Positions 25,875 through 35,280 are shown, numbered from the stretch's first letter. The stretch is DNA of 64,000 bases from Planctomycetota bacterium (GCA_018242605.1 JAFEBP010000002.1:39360-103359), one strand, 5' to 3'. Translations and numbers: made by a program. The notes: generated from the letters alone by a model not told the origin.

Positions 25875-26597
25875 ATGACCTCGAGCAAACAGATCCTGGT
25901 CGTGGACGATGAGCGCGACCTTGCGGAACTGCTGGTCTACAACCTGAAACGCGCCGGGTACGACGTGGTCACGGCGTTCAACGGTCGGGCCGCCCTGGAG
26001 GCGATCGGCGGCCGCGTTCCTGATCTGATTCTTTTGGACGTCATGCTTCCCGAGTTGTCGGGCACCGAGGTTGCTTCCCGCGTGCGGAGCAACCCGCAGA
26101 CGGCGAATGTCCCGATCATCATGCTCACGGCCAAGGGTGAAGAAGTGGATCAGATCGTTGGGCTCACCGTGGGCGCTGACGATTACATCCCCAAGCCGTT
26201 CTCGATGAAAGTGCTCCTGGCCCGGATCGAGGCGGTGCTGCGCCGCAGCGAAAGAGCCGCCCAGCCGGGCGGTACCCTCTTGATGGGAGGGCTGCGGATC
26301 AGCCCTGAGACCCACGAGGTGACCGTCCACAACGAACCGATCAAGCTCACGCTGACCGAGTTCCGACTCCTGGCATCGCTGGTGCAGGCGGGGGGCAAGG
26401 TGCTGAACCGGCAGATGCTGATGGCCCGCGCCATGGGCGCCGGGGTCACGGTGACGGAGCGGACCATCGACGTGCACATGACCGCGATCCGCAAAAAGCT
26501 CGGTGAGTGCTCGGGCATTATCAAGACCGTCCGCGGAGTGGGCTACAGGGCCACGCCAGAGGACGCGCCCGACGACGAATCCTCGGGCACGCCGTAG
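25875..26597 (+). CDS. PhoB-like OmpR-family response regulator
   Basis: A 240-residue transcription factor: receiver domain (residues 5-120) with acidic pair DD11-12, phospho-acceptor Asp55 in LILLDVMLPE, Thr85 and Lys107 in YIPKPF, then a winged-helix DNA-binding domain (residues 135-228) with EFRLLASLVQAGGKVLNRQ, TERTIDVHMTAIRKKLG and IKTVRGVGYR. The domain order and PhoB-like spacing fit phosphate-starvation regulators. The ATG at 25875 begins the receiver exactly; the open frame upstream is leader. The sensor kinase gene follows 64 bases downstream. Confidence 0.88.
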   Translation: MTSSKQILVVDDERDLAELLVYNLKRAGYDVVTAFNGRAALEAIGGRVPDLILLDVMLPELSGTEVASRVRSNPQTANVPIIMLTAKGEEVDQIVGLTVGADDYIPKPFSMKVLLARIEAVLRRSERAAQPGGTLLMGGLRISPETHEVTVHNEPIKLTLTEFRLLASLVQAGGKVLNRQMLMARAMGAGVTVTERTIDVHMTAIRKKLGECSGIIKTVRGVGYRATPEDAPDDESSGTP

Positions 26598-26661
26598 GCC
26601 GTATCTTTCCTTTACGCTCCTGTCCCCTGCCCGCCGCGGCGGGCACACGGGGCGGCACTCC

Positions 26662-27960
26662 GTGGCCACCACAGTTCCATCTTTGCTGACTCAGGTAGCA
26701 CTCGCGCCCCGCGACGGTGCGGGGGCTTCAGTAGTCACATTCGCCCTGGGAGCTTCGGTTCTGATCCTCGGCGGGGTCTGCCTCCACTTGTACCGGCGTC
26801 GGCGGGCAGAGTTGAGCGCGGTGCGTTCGTGCGTGCGTCGGCTCGATCCTGCCCGAGGAAGCGGTGACGCGCTGGCCGAACTCCAAAGCGCGGCGGCGGC
26901 GGTCATCGAGGCCCGGCGGTCCCTCACGGCCGAGCTGGCGAACCGGCGCGCCGCGTTCGACGCGGCGTCGGGCGCGATGCTGGTAACCGACTCACGCGGT
27001 GTGGTCACTCTGGCCAACGCCGACGCGTCCGCGCTGCTGGGACGCGACCCGTTGGTGGGGCGGCACGCCGAGGAGCTATTCACCCGCGCCGATCTGCTGG
27101 CGTGGCTGCGTTCGGCGTTGGGAGGCGTTCCCGCCGACGGGCAAGTGCGGTTAGCGCGGGGCGGAGGGCAGCGGATCTTCCAGGTGCAGGCGCAGCCCCT
27201 GGGTGCGTCGGGTGGCGTGCTGCTCACCTTGCGAGACGTGACGGAGTTGGCGCTGGCCTCGCAGCTTAAGACGGATTTCGTCGCCAACGCCAGCCACGAA
27301 CTGCGGACGCCGCTGGCCTCGATCCGCGCTGCGATGGAGACGCTGGCGGACGGCGCCTGGGACGACGCGGCGATGCGCGGGCGTTTGGCGACGATGACGC
27401 TCGACAATGTCTCGCGCCTGGAACAGTTGGTCGCCGACCTGCTCGACCTCTCGCGGCTCGAAAGCCCGGAAGCAACGGTGAACCCGCAGGAAACCAGCGT
27501 GGCCGATCTCGCGTCGGGGCTGCGGGCCACGTTCGACCGGGTGCTGACCGAGCGGAGGCTTACGCTCGCGTTCGAGATCGATCCAGGAGCGGCGATGATC
27601 CGCACGGACCCCACGCTGCTGCAACTGATCCTGCGGAATCTCATCGACAACGCGGCGAAGTTCGCGTACGAGGGCAGCACCATCCGCGTGGCGGCGCAGG
27701 CTGTGGGCGGGGAACGACCGCTGATCCGCCTGCGCGTGATCGATCGCGGGATCGGCATCCCCATCGGCCACCAGCAGCGGGTCTTCGAGCGCTTCTATCA
27801 GGTTGATGCGGCCCGCGCGGGTGTGGCGGCCAAATCTCCCCGCGGGACCGGGCTGGGGCTCGCGATCGTCAAACACGCCGTCAAGGCGCTGGGGGGGACG
27901 ATCGGCGTCGAGAGTGTGTGGAAGGAAGGAACGACCATGACGGTGGAACTGCCCCGGTAA
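26662..27960 (+). CDS. PhoR-like membrane sensor histidine kinase
   Basis: A 432-residue kinase, presumed partner of the upstream regulator. One N-terminal membrane segment (VVTFALGASVLILGGVCLHLY, residues 24-44), a PAS-like domain (residues 95-195), the H-box FVANASHELRTPLASI with phospho-acceptor His212, an N-box NLIDNAAKF, and the ATP-lid motifs DRGIGIP and GTGLGLAIV. The single membrane segment plus PAS arrangement matches PhoR-type kinases that sense through the Pst transporter rather than a periplasmic domain. The GTG at 26662 is the first start after the regulator's stop that includes the membrane segment. Confidence 0.87.
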   Translation: MATTVPSLLTQVALAPRDGAGASVVTFALGASVLILGGVCLHLYRRRRAELSAVRSCVRRLDPARGSGDALAELQSAAAAVIEARRSLTAELANRRAAFDAASGAMLVTDSRGVVTLANADASALLGRDPLVGRHAEELFTRADLLAWLRSALGGVPADGQVRLARGGGQRIFQVQAQPLGASGGVLLTLRDVTELALASQLKTDFVANASHELRTPLASIRAAMETLADGAWDDAAMRGRLATMTLDNVSRLEQLVADLLDLSRLESPEATVNPQETSVADLASGLRATFDRVLTERRLTLAFEIDPGAAMIRTDPTLLQLILRNLIDNAAKFAYEGSTIRVAAQAVGGERPLIRLRVIDRGIGIPIGHQQRVFERFYQVDAARAGVAAKSPRGTGLGLAIVKHAVKALGGTIGVESVWKEGTTMTVELPR

Positions 27961-27967
27961 ACGCCGT

Positions 27968-28837
27968 TCACCCCGAGGGCGCCGGGCTGGTCGGTCCGAG
28001 CGGCACGTTCTGTGCCTTGAGCTCACCTTCAGCGGCGACCCGCACATCGCGGGCCATCGGATAGAGGAAGAGCATGGGCAAGAGGAAGAGGCCCGCGAGC
28101 ATGAGCCACAGAATCTCGGCGGCCGCGGTCGTCGGAAACGCCCGGAACAGCCACATCCAGGACATCACCATGAGGATGCAAACGCCCAGGAGATTCTGGC
28201 GCGCCTTGGAGATGGTGCGTTCGAGTGTGGCGTTCATCGCGAGCGTCTTGGCCGCGTGCCCGCCGAGAATTTCCACAAAGGAAAAGAACAGTCCCAAAAT
28301 GGCCGCTTGGGTCAGGGCGATGAGGACGCCCCCGGCGACGCGTGTGACGGGGAAACTCATCGCGGCGCGGTACGAGGCGAGCGCGAGCACGGCGCTCATC
28401 AACAGGCACGAGGTCCGGGCGACGGTCCGCCACGCACGGGTTGAGCCGTACGGCGGCTGAGCAGCCTGGCTCGCCCACCAGACACCCACGCTGAACACCA
28501 GCCCCCAGACCGGCAGGATCACGTACACCACGGCGCCGGTCAGGATCTTGCCGAGCACGAACCAAAAGCCGTCGGCGGCGGCAACACCCACCGCGTGCAG
28601 CGCGCCGAAGAGGAGGAAGCTCGTCCCCATCGCCAACAGGGCCCATGCCAGCACGCGCAGGCACAGGTGCATCACAGTCAGTCCGCGGCAAACACCGCGC
28701 AGCCAACCCGGGTCTGCGGCGCGGAGCCACTGGCGGGATTCGAGGCTCCGGCGTACTTCGCAGCCGCATTCGGGGCACATCGCCTCAACGGTCAAGCCCG
28801 CGAGGTCATAGCCGCATCGGATGCAGGTGGTGCGCAC
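27968..28837 (-). CDS. Zinc-ribbon multi-pass membrane protein
   Basis: A 289-residue protein that opens with a zinc ribbon (TCIRCGYDLAGLTVEAMCPECG) and continues with about seven membrane segments, for example LAWALLAMGTSFLLFGAL and ILTGAVVYVILPVWGLVFSVG. This ribbon-plus-membrane layout is frequent in Phycisphaerales proteins of unknown role; a sister with the ribbon at the C-terminus is at 61881-62687. The start is a GTG at 28837, the only one that keeps the first Cys pair close to the N-terminus. It is convergent with the kinase gene, 7 bases apart. Confidence 0.72.
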   Translation of the reverse strand: MRTTCIRCGYDLAGLTVEAMCPECGCEVRRSLESRQWLRAADPGWLRGVCRGLTVMHLCLRVLAWALLAMGTSFLLFGALHAVGVAAADGFWFVLGKILTGAVVYVILPVWGLVFSVGVWWASQAAQPPYGSTRAWRTVARTSCLLMSAVLALASYRAAMSFPVTRVAGGVLIALTQAAILGLFFSFVEILGGHAAKTLAMNATLERTISKARQNLLGVCILMVMSWMWLFRAFPTTAAAEILWLMLAGLFLLPMLFLYPMARDVRVAAEGELKAQNVPLGPTSPAPSG

Positions 28838-28924
28838 GGAAACGAGGGTAGTGACGGGCCGCGGCGGGAGAATTCGGCCGTAAACGAATCCATCGCCGGG
28901 CCCTGTTACGATCCTCTCCTCACC

Positions 28925-30511
28925 ATGGCCCCAACTTCTCCCAAAGTCCTGATCGTCGGCGGCGGTCTTGCCGGGCTCGCCGCGGCGTGCGAACTGCGAA
29001 CACTCGGCTGCCGCGTCACTCTGGTCGAAAAGAACGATCATCTGGGAGGCAAGATGAACGTTCTCTCCGAGAGAGGTTTCACGTTCGACATGGGGCCGAC
29101 GATCCTGACGCTGCCGCAGGTGCTGCGGGGGATCATCCGCCGCTCGGGCCGGCGCGTCGAGGATTACATCAACCTGGTCAACCTCTCTCCGCAGTGGCGC
29201 TGCCACTACGAGGACGGGGTGGTGATCGACCTGATCGCCGATGTGGAAAAGCTCGCCGCGAAACTCGACGCGCAGTTCCCGGGCCAGCGGCCGGGCGCGG
29301 GGTACAAGGAGTTCATCGCGTTCTCGCGCCGGATGATGCGGCTGTCGGAGAAGGTATTCTACTACCGCGACCTGGGCGGGGTGATGGACATGATGAAGAA
29401 GCCGCCCAAGGACGCGGGCGTGATGGCCGATGCCCTGGCGATGCGGATGCACAGCACGGTGGGCGCGACGGTGCACAAGAGCATCCCCGAGCCGCACGTG
29501 CGGCAGATGTGCGAGCACTTCCTGCAGTACGTCGGGAGCAGCCCGTTCCTGGCGCCGGCGATCCTGTCGCTCATCGCCGCGGCGCAGGTGGACCACGGCT
29601 GCTGGTACTCGATGGCCCCGGACGGCAAGAGCGGGGGCACCCGCTGCGTGGCCCAGACGCTGGCGAAGATCGCCCGCGAGGGCGGCGTCGAGGCGATCAC
29701 GGGCGTGGGCGTCAGGAAAATCCGGATCGAGAACGGCAAGGCGACCGGCGTGGAACTCGAGGACGGGCGAGTGCTGCTGGGCGACGCCGTGGTCTCCAAC
29801 TGCGACGTGCAACGCACCAACCGGGACCTGCTGGGCACGCCCGCGGGGCTGGCCGAACGAGATTCCATCGCGTCCAAATACACGCCGGCGTGCAGCGGCG
29901 TGGTGCTCTACCTGGGCCTTTCAAAGCAGTACGAGCACCTGGCGCACCACAACTTCCTGTTCTCCAGGGATTCGCACGAGGAGTTCGGCGATATCTACAA
30001 GAAGGGCATCCCGGCGCGGGACCCCACGCTGTACCTGGCCGTTCCCTCCCGCACCGATCCGACGCAGGCGCCGGCGGGGGGCGAAGCGCTGTACGTGCTG
30101 GTGCACACGGCGTACGTGCGGCCGGGTCAGGATTGGGAAGGCAAGGGCGGGCTGCTGGAGCAGTACAAGCCCGTGATCATGAACAAACTCCGCAAGTTCG
30201 GCATGCAGGACATCGACCGGCACATCGTGGTCGACCGGTTCCTCTCGCCCGCGGGGATCGAGCGCATGTACAACGCCGAGGGGGGCGCGATCTACGGGCT
30301 GGCGAGCCACGGCAAGCTCAAGGGCGGGTTCAAGCCCCGCAACCGCAGCCGCGTGTGCCCCAACCTGTACCTGGCGGGCGGATCGGCCAACCCGGGGCCG
30401 GGGGTGCCGATGGTGCTCATGAGCGGCGTGACGGCGGCCCGCGCCGCCGCGGCGGACCTGGGCGTCGGATCACAGGAAGTTCTGGAACTGGGGCGAGGGG
30501 TCGAGGTGTAA
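28925..30511 (+). CDS. Carotenoid desaturase/oxidase family protein (CrtI/CrtN/CrtP-like)
   Basis: A 528-residue FAD enzyme that dehydrogenates or oxidises a polyisoprenoid chain. The Rossmann motif VLIVGGGLAGLAAACELRTLGCRVTLVEKNDHLGGK opens the protein, FDMGPTILTLPQVL is the typical second block, and the C-terminal FAD block is NLYLAGGSANPGPGVPMVLMSG. Length (about 490-530) and blocks match phytoene or diapophytoene desaturases and the related CrtP-type oxidases. The acyltransferase and glycosyltransferase downstream favour a C30 carotenoid ester-type product, by analogy with staphyloxanthin. No synthase gene (crtM or hpnCDE) is in the window. Confidence 0.85.
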   Translation: MAPTSPKVLIVGGGLAGLAAACELRTLGCRVTLVEKNDHLGGKMNVLSERGFTFDMGPTILTLPQVLRGIIRRSGRRVEDYINLVNLSPQWRCHYEDGVVIDLIADVEKLAAKLDAQFPGQRPGAGYKEFIAFSRRMMRLSEKVFYYRDLGGVMDMMKKPPKDAGVMADALAMRMHSTVGATVHKSIPEPHVRQMCEHFLQYVGSSPFLAPAILSLIAAAQVDHGCWYSMAPDGKSGGTRCVAQTLAKIAREGGVEAITGVGVRKIRIENGKATGVELEDGRVLLGDAVVSNCDVQRTNRDLLGTPAGLAERDSIASKYTPACSGVVLYLGLSKQYEHLAHHNFLFSRDSHEEFGDIYKKGIPARDPTLYLAVPSRTDPTQAPAGGEALYVLVHTAYVRPGQDWEGKGGLLEQYKPVIMNKLRKFGMQDIDRHIVVDRFLSPAGIERMYNAEGGAIYGLASHGKLKGGFKPRNRSRVCPNLYLAGGSANPGPGVPMVLMSGVTAARAAAADLGVGSQEVLELGRGVEV

Positions 30512-30576
30512 GCGGTTCGGCCACACGCCCGCCGACGAATCGGAAATCCTGAGGCGAACGAACCTTACCACGCCAG

Positions 30577-31392
30577 ATGGAATCCACGGCGATCATCCCC
30601 GCGCGACACAACGACCGCTTCACCGCGGTCTTCCTGTGGTACGTGCGCCGACTGCTTCGCAAGAACTTCTTCGCCGTCCGGATCGCCACGGGAACAGAGC
30701 AGTGCCTCGACGGCGATGAGAGCCTGACGCCGTCTTTAATCTCAATGAACCACGCCTCGTGGTGGGATCCGCTTGTCGGCCTGTTCCTGCATCACACGTT
30801 CCTCCCCCACCGCCGCGGCTATGCGCCGATGGACACGGACCAACTGAGCAAGTTCGTGTTTTTCCGCAAGGTCGGCCTGTTCGGGGTGGATCCCGATCAC
30901 GCATCGAGCAAGGGCGCGATGGAGGCATATTTGGGAGAACAGTTCGACTCCAACCCGGGGGCCGCGCTGTGGATCACCCCGCAGGGCCGCTTCGCCGACC
31001 CGCGCGGGCCGATCGAGCTGCGTCCGGGAGCCGCGGCGATCGCCGCTCGCTTCCCGCGGTGCCGCGCCGTGGTCGTCGCTATTGAATACGCCTTCTGGCT
31101 CGACAAGCGGCCCGAGGTGTTCATTCGCTGCGCCCCCGCGCCGATGCCCGAGGGCCGTTCGACGCCGCACTGCCACCGGGCTCTCACGCAAGCGATGGCG
31201 CAGAACGCCGCGGAACTGGCGCGGCTGGTGATCGCCCGCGATCCGGCCGCGTTCACCACGCTGCTGGGCGGCGGCACCACGATCAACCCGGTGTACGACG
31301 CGTGGCTGCGGGTCCGCGGCCGCTCCGCCGCGATTGATTCGGCGCGCGTGACGGGCCGCGGCCCCGCACCCAAAGCGAGGGCCGCCGCGTGA
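30577..31392 (+). CDS. PlsC-type acyltransferase, possible carotenoid acylation (CrtO-like)
   Basis: A 271-residue membrane-associated acyltransferase. The catalytic block SMNHASWWDP has the His-x4-Asp pattern, and WITPQGRFADPRG corresponds to the acyl-acceptor block (usually FPEGTRS). A hydrophobic stretch near FTAVFLWYVRRLL would attach it to the membrane. Its position between a carotenoid desaturase-like and a family-2 glycosyltransferase gene, with its stop overlapping the next ATG by one base (TGATG), suggests it acylates a glycosylated carotenoid. A role in ordinary phospholipid synthesis is the alternative. Confidence 0.78.
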   Translation: MESTAIIPARHNDRFTAVFLWYVRRLLRKNFFAVRIATGTEQCLDGDESLTPSLISMNHASWWDPLVGLFLHHTFLPHRRGYAPMDTDQLSKFVFFRKVGLFGVDPDHASSKGAMEAYLGEQFDSNPGAALWITPQGRFADPRGPIELRPGAAAIAARFPRCRAVVVAIEYAFWLDKRPEVFIRCAPAPMPEGRSTPHCHRALTQAMAQNAAELARLVIARDPAAFTTLLGGGTTINPVYDAWLRVRGRSAAIDSARVTGRGPAPKARAAA

Positions 31393-32540
31393 TGCTCACA
31401 GCGTTCCTTTGGGCCGCGGCGTTCATCACCGCCTTCGGCCTGGTGATGACGGTCATCAACCTCGCCGTGCTGCGCCGGCCCGCCGCGGTGGACGCCGTCA
31501 ACGAACCCGCGCCGCTCATCTCCGTGTGCATCCCGGCCCGCAACGAAGAGCGCAACCTGGAAGAGTGCGTGCGTTCCATCCTGGCCTCCACCCACGCGCC
31601 GCTTGAGGTGCTGGTGTACGACGACCAGAGCACGGACGCCACGCCGAAAATTCTCACCGCCCTCGCGCGTGCCGATCCACGCGTGCGGCGGGTGCAGACG
31701 TCGCCGCTGCCCGAAGGCTGGAACGGCAAGCAGCACGCGTGCCACCGCATGGCGCAGGCCGCGGCGGGCGAGTGGATGCTCTTTACCGACGCGGACGTTC
31801 GCTTCGCGCCCGGCGCGCTCTCGGCCGCGCTCGAGGGGGCCCGGGCGCGCGGAGCCGGGCTCATCTCCGCGTTCCCGCGCCAGATCGTGGGCACCGTCGG
31901 CGAGGCGCTGATCGTGCCGATGATCTTTTTCGTGCTGCTGACGTATCTGCCCTTCCCCCGGATGCGCCGCACCAACGACCCCGCGGCGAGCGCAGGCTGT
32001 GGGCAGTTCCTGTTCATTTCGCGCAGCGCGTACGCCGCCTCGGGCGGGCACGAAGCGTTCAAGGATTCCATGCACGACGGGATCAAGCTGCCCCGGGCGG
32101 TGCGCCGGGCGGGCCTGCACTCCGACCTCATCGACGGCACGCCGATCTGCTCGTGCCGGATGTACGCGGGTTTCGCGCAGTCATGGCGGGGCTTTGCCAA
32201 GAACGCGTACGAGGGGCTGGGCTCGGTGGGACTGCTGGTGTTCATCACGGTGGTACACGCCGTCGGTCACGTGCTGCCGTGGATCGCGCTGCCTTTGATG
32301 TTCGCGGGGAGTATCGAGTCATCGCTCGCGACTCGGCTCGCTGCGGGCGTGGCGATACTCCTCGCGGTGGTGCAGCGCGTGCTGATCAGCCTGCGGCTCA
32401 AGCACCCGGTGTGGATCGGACTGGCGCACCCGGTCTCGATCGTTTTGATGACGGCGATCCAGTGGTGGAGCCTGGTGCTGCACGTCACCGGTCGGCGGGG
32501 ATGGAAAGGCAGGACCCTGGCCGGGGCCTCCCGGTCCTGA
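31392..32540 (+). CDS. Family 2 glycosyltransferase, possible CrtQ-like
   Basis: A 382-residue membrane glycosyltransferase. The GT-A core starts after an N-terminal membrane helix: ISVCIPARNEERNLEECVRSIL, VYDDQSTDATPKIL, the DxD-type FTDADVRFAPGAL, then acceptor loops (SAGCGQFLFISRSAYAASGGHEAF, DGIKLPRAVRRAG). Two or three C-terminal membrane helices follow. This layout matches CrtQ of staphyloxanthin synthesis and hopanoid-associated HpnB-type enzymes. Start overlap with the acyltransferase stop implies translational coupling. Confidence 0.8.
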   Translation: MLTAFLWAAAFITAFGLVMTVINLAVLRRPAAVDAVNEPAPLISVCIPARNEERNLEECVRSILASTHAPLEVLVYDDQSTDATPKILTALARADPRVRRVQTSPLPEGWNGKQHACHRMAQAAAGEWMLFTDADVRFAPGALSAALEGARARGAGLISAFPRQIVGTVGEALIVPMIFFVLLTYLPFPRMRRTNDPAASAGCGQFLFISRSAYAASGGHEAFKDSMHDGIKLPRAVRRAGLHSDLIDGTPICSCRMYAGFAQSWRGFAKNAYEGLGSVGLLVFITVVHAVGHVLPWIALPLMFAGSIESSLATRLAAGVAILLAVVQRVLISLRLKHPVWIGLAHPVSIVLMTAIQWWSLVLHVTGRRGWKGRTLAGASRS

Positions 32541-32565
32541 CATCTCTCAGAGTTGGTCGGTCACC

Positions 32566-33669
32566 TCAGCCGCCGCCGCCCTTCCCGCCGCCACCATTGC
32601 GAGGTCCGCCGTTGCCGGCGCCGCCGCCAATCGCTCCCGCGGCGGAGAGCGCATCGCGGAGCATCTTCTCGGGCATCGCGATGATGTTGGAGATGAACTG
32701 GATGATCTGATCGTCCGTCACCTTTCCGGCTGCGAGGGTCTTGCCCTGGGTGTACACCATCACTAGGAACCCGGGCTCGGGAAAGACGCCCTTGCGGGAG
32801 AGTTCCTTGCCCTGGGCCAACGCGGTGTCGAACTGGGCGGCGTCGACGCCCATCGACGCGGCCTGCTGCTTCGCGGCGTTGGCGTCGTACGGCAAGCCCG
32901 CGGCGTTGGAGATGCGCTTGGTCAGCTCCATCGCGAGGTAGCCGGTCACCAGCATCTTGTCGGCGGGGTTGGAGGGGGCGCTCGCCGCGGCTGGCGCGGC
33001 CGCGGCCGTCGTTTCGCCGCCGCCGCCATCAAACTCGCTGGCGCGGGTCTTGGTGGTGCTGGGGGCATTGGCGCCGGTGAATACCCACTTGTCGCCGTTG
33101 CGGATCGCGGTCCAACCCAGGAGGTACGCCTCGCCGGGCTCCTGCACGGCCACCTGGAAGGAGGCCGACGTGCACTGGCCGCTTCCGCCGGGGCCGCCGC
33201 CGGGCCCGCCCGGGGTCAGGTCGCTGAACTGCACGATGCGGACGGTTTCGATCTTCGCGGTGCCTTCTTCCCAGCCGCCGCTGCCGGTCAGGGCATCAAG
33301 GTCGGCCTTGGAGTCGGCGGTGAGCATCGCGCCGAGTTTGGCCGCGTCGGCCTTGGCGATGGCGTCGGCCAGACCGATGATCGCCTTGGCCAGGGTTTCG
33401 TCGGTGGGGGCGTGCTGCTGGGGGTACTGCACCCGGGCGTCGGGCTTCATCGATTGCAGCACGGGCGCCACTTCGATTGGGTCGGGGGTCTTCGGCGGCG
33501 GCGGGGGCGGCGGAGGCGGAGGCGGCGGGGGCGCCTTCTTCTTGCAGCCCACCATGACGGGCGCGGCCAACCCCACCACGGCGAGGAACGCCAGTGATGA
33601 AGACAGCGAAACGCCCGCCGCGGCGGCGAGACCAAGACCAGACCGGAGTCGCGAGTTACGGAGCATCAT
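32566..33669 (-). CDS. Hypothetical lipoprotein with polyproline stretch
   Basis: A 367-residue predicted lipoprotein: hydrophobic leader and Val-Gly-Cys near residue 42, then KKKA, thirteen consecutive prolines, and two unassigned helical or mixed regions. A Gly/Ser spacer (about residues 155-165) precedes a segment that reads like a small alpha/beta fold (CTSASFQVAVQEPGEAYLLGWTAIRNGDKWVFTG). The end is Gly-rich. No family is recognised. Its ATG lies 14 bases inside the 3' end of fabD, so it is probably translated from the same mRNA. Confidence 0.72.
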   Translation of the reverse strand: MMLRNSRLRSGLGLAAAAGVSLSSSLAFLAVVGLAAPVMVGCKKKAPPPPPPPPPPPPPKTPDPIEVAPVLQSMKPDARVQYPQQHAPTDETLAKAIIGLADAIAKADAAKLGAMLTADSKADLDALTGSGGWEEGTAKIETVRIVQFSDLTPGGPGGGPGGSGQCTSASFQVAVQEPGEAYLLGWTAIRNGDKWVFTGANAPSTTKTRASEFDGGGGETTAAAAPAAASAPSNPADKMLVTGYLAMELTKRISNAAGLPYDANAAKQQAASMGVDAAQFDTALAQGKELSRKGVFPEPGFLVMVYTQGKTLAAGKVTDDQIIQFISNIIAMPEKMLRDALSAAGAIGGGAGNGGPRNGGGGKGGGG

Positions 33670-34618
33670 TCGAAGCCACCTTGATGTTCTTATCGATCCG
33701 ACGCATCAACCCGGCCAACGTCTTGCCCGGGGCCAGTTCCAAGTACTCTTCTTTGACGCCCTGCGGCGCGTTTGTTCCGAGGTAGTGACAAGTCTGTGAC
33801 CAACGCACTGGGTTGGTGAGCTGCTCCACCAGCCGGCGGCGGATCGACGCGGCGTCCGCCTCGTGCGGGCGGGCGGTCACGTTGGCGAAGACGCGGCAGC
33901 GCGGCGGCTGGATCGTCGTCTTAGCCAAACCGGCCTCAAGACGCTCGGCCGCGGCGGCCATCAGGGGAGAATGGAACGCGCCGGCCACCGCGAGCATGGT
34001 GGAGCGCAGCCCCAGTTCTGTCGCGACGCCGGCGGCTCGCTCGCAGGCCTGTTTGTGGCCGGAAAGCACGATCTGCCCCGGGGCATTGAAGTTGGCGCAC
34101 ACCAGCACCTGGCCGGCGCGGGCCTTGTTGCAGATGTCTTCGGCCTGTTCATCGGTGGCGCCGATAAGAGCGAGCATCGCTCCGCCGCCGCCTTCGCGGG
34201 CCTGCGGGCTGTCGGCGGCGTCCTGCATGGCGCGGCCGCGGAGAGTCACGATCTCCAAGCCATCGTCAAAGGTAAATGCCCCGCCGATGTGAAGGGCCGT
34301 GTACTCGCCCAGCGACAACCCCGCGGCGGCGGAAATGTGCTCGTCGTTCTTGCCCATGCCGAGTTTGGCGAGGTAGCCCTGCCAACTCGCGATCGCGGCG
34401 ACGTACAGCGCGGGCTGGGAAACATCGGTCTGGTTGAGCCGCTCGACGGGCCCCTCGAAGCAGAGTTTGGTGAGCGGAGCCCCCAAACGGTTTCCCAACA
34501 CGGCGTCAGCGCGTTCAAACACAGCGCGAGCCTCGGCCGAGGCATCGTGCCACGCCTTACCCATGCCGACGACCTGCGCGCCCTGACCGGGGCACAGAAT
34601 GACGAGTGCGCTGGACAT
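33656..34618 (-). CDS. fabD: Malonyl-CoA:ACP transacylase
   Basis: Loads malonyl groups from CoA onto acyl carrier protein for fatty acid synthesis in the cytoplasm. The 320-residue protein starts with VILCPGQGAQVVGMGK, has the nucleophile Ser102 in GLSLGEYTALH, and the catalytic His216 in AGAFHSPLM. QTDVSQPALYV is the usual substrate-binding block. Length is standard. It is not beside the other fab genes here, but overlaps a downstream lipoprotein gene. Confidence 0.93.
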   Translation of the reverse strand: MSSALVILCPGQGAQVVGMGKAWHDASAEARAVFERADAVLGNRLGAPLTKLCFEGPVERLNQTDVSQPALYVAAIASWQGYLAKLGMGKNDEHISAAAGLSLGEYTALHIGGAFTFDDGLEIVTLRGRAMQDAADSPQAREGGGGAMLALIGATDEQAEDICNKARAGQVLVCANFNAPGQIVLSGHKQACERAAGVATELGLRSTMLAVAGAFHSPLMAAAAERLEAGLAKTTIQPPRCRVFANVTARPHEADAASIRRRLVEQLTNPVRWSQTCHYLGTNAPQGVKEEYLELAPGKTLAGLMRRIDKNIKVASNDAP

Positions 34619-34745
34619 GCGCGGATGGTACGCCCGCAGGAGCGGGAGATGCTTGGGCCACGAGCGGTCGCGCTCCCACGTTCAACTCAGGGGTATCCTT
34701 CGGCCGTCTTCGACCGGGGTGGTCGTCCCAATTTCTGGAGTACTC

Positions 34746-35276
34746 ATGAAAACCACCGTGCTTTCCCTCGCCTGTCTGCTCGCTCTCGTCGGCTGCAACG
34801 CCGACCCCTCTAAGGGCACTCTGAAACTCTCCGGCAAGCCGACGGCCGCCCAGCAGGCCGCGCTTCTGGACCGCGTGAAGGGGCTGGAGGGAACCTGGGA
34901 GATGACAGACGACAAGGGCCAGAAGTCAACGCTGGTATTCAAGACGATGGCCGCGGGGTCGGCGGTGCGCGAGATCATGTTCCCCGGCTCACCGCACGAG
35001 ATGACGAACCTCTATCACATGGACGGTTCGAGCCTGGTGGTGACGCACTACTGCGCCGCGGGGAACGAGCCGACGATGCGGGCCACGGCGGCGGAAGGCG
35101 ACAGCATCCACTTCACGACCGATCACGTGAGCAACCTGGGCTCCAAGGATGAAACCTACATGGGCGAACTGACGCTTGTGTTCAAGGGCCCCAACCAGTT
35201 CGAGCAGCATTGGAAGTCGATCACGGGCGGCCAGGTCAGCGAGGGGCCGGCGTTCGTGCTCGCCCGCAAGCAGTGA
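34746..35276 (+). CDS. Small DUF1579-like lipoprotein
   Basis: A 176-residue lipoprotein: MKTTVLSLACLLALVGC has the lipobox Leu-Val-Gly-Cys. The mature part is a single lipocalin-like beta domain (LEGTWEMTDDKGQKSTLVFKTMAAGSAVREIMFPG...HMDGSSLVVTHYCAAGNEPTM...GELTLVFKGPNQFEQHWKS). This resembles proteins annotated as DUF1579 or small ligand-binding barrels. GGAG lies five bases before the ATG. Convergent with the guanine deaminase gene. Confidence 0.72.
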   Translation: MKTTVLSLACLLALVGCNADPSKGTLKLSGKPTAAQQAALLDRVKGLEGTWEMTDDKGQKSTLVFKTMAAGSAVREIMFPGSPHEMTNLYHMDGSSLVVTHYCAAGNEPTMRATAAEGDSIHFTTDHVSNLGSKDETYMGELTLVFKGPNQFEQHWKSITGGQVSEGPAFVLARKQ

Positions 35277-35280
35277 CCGG

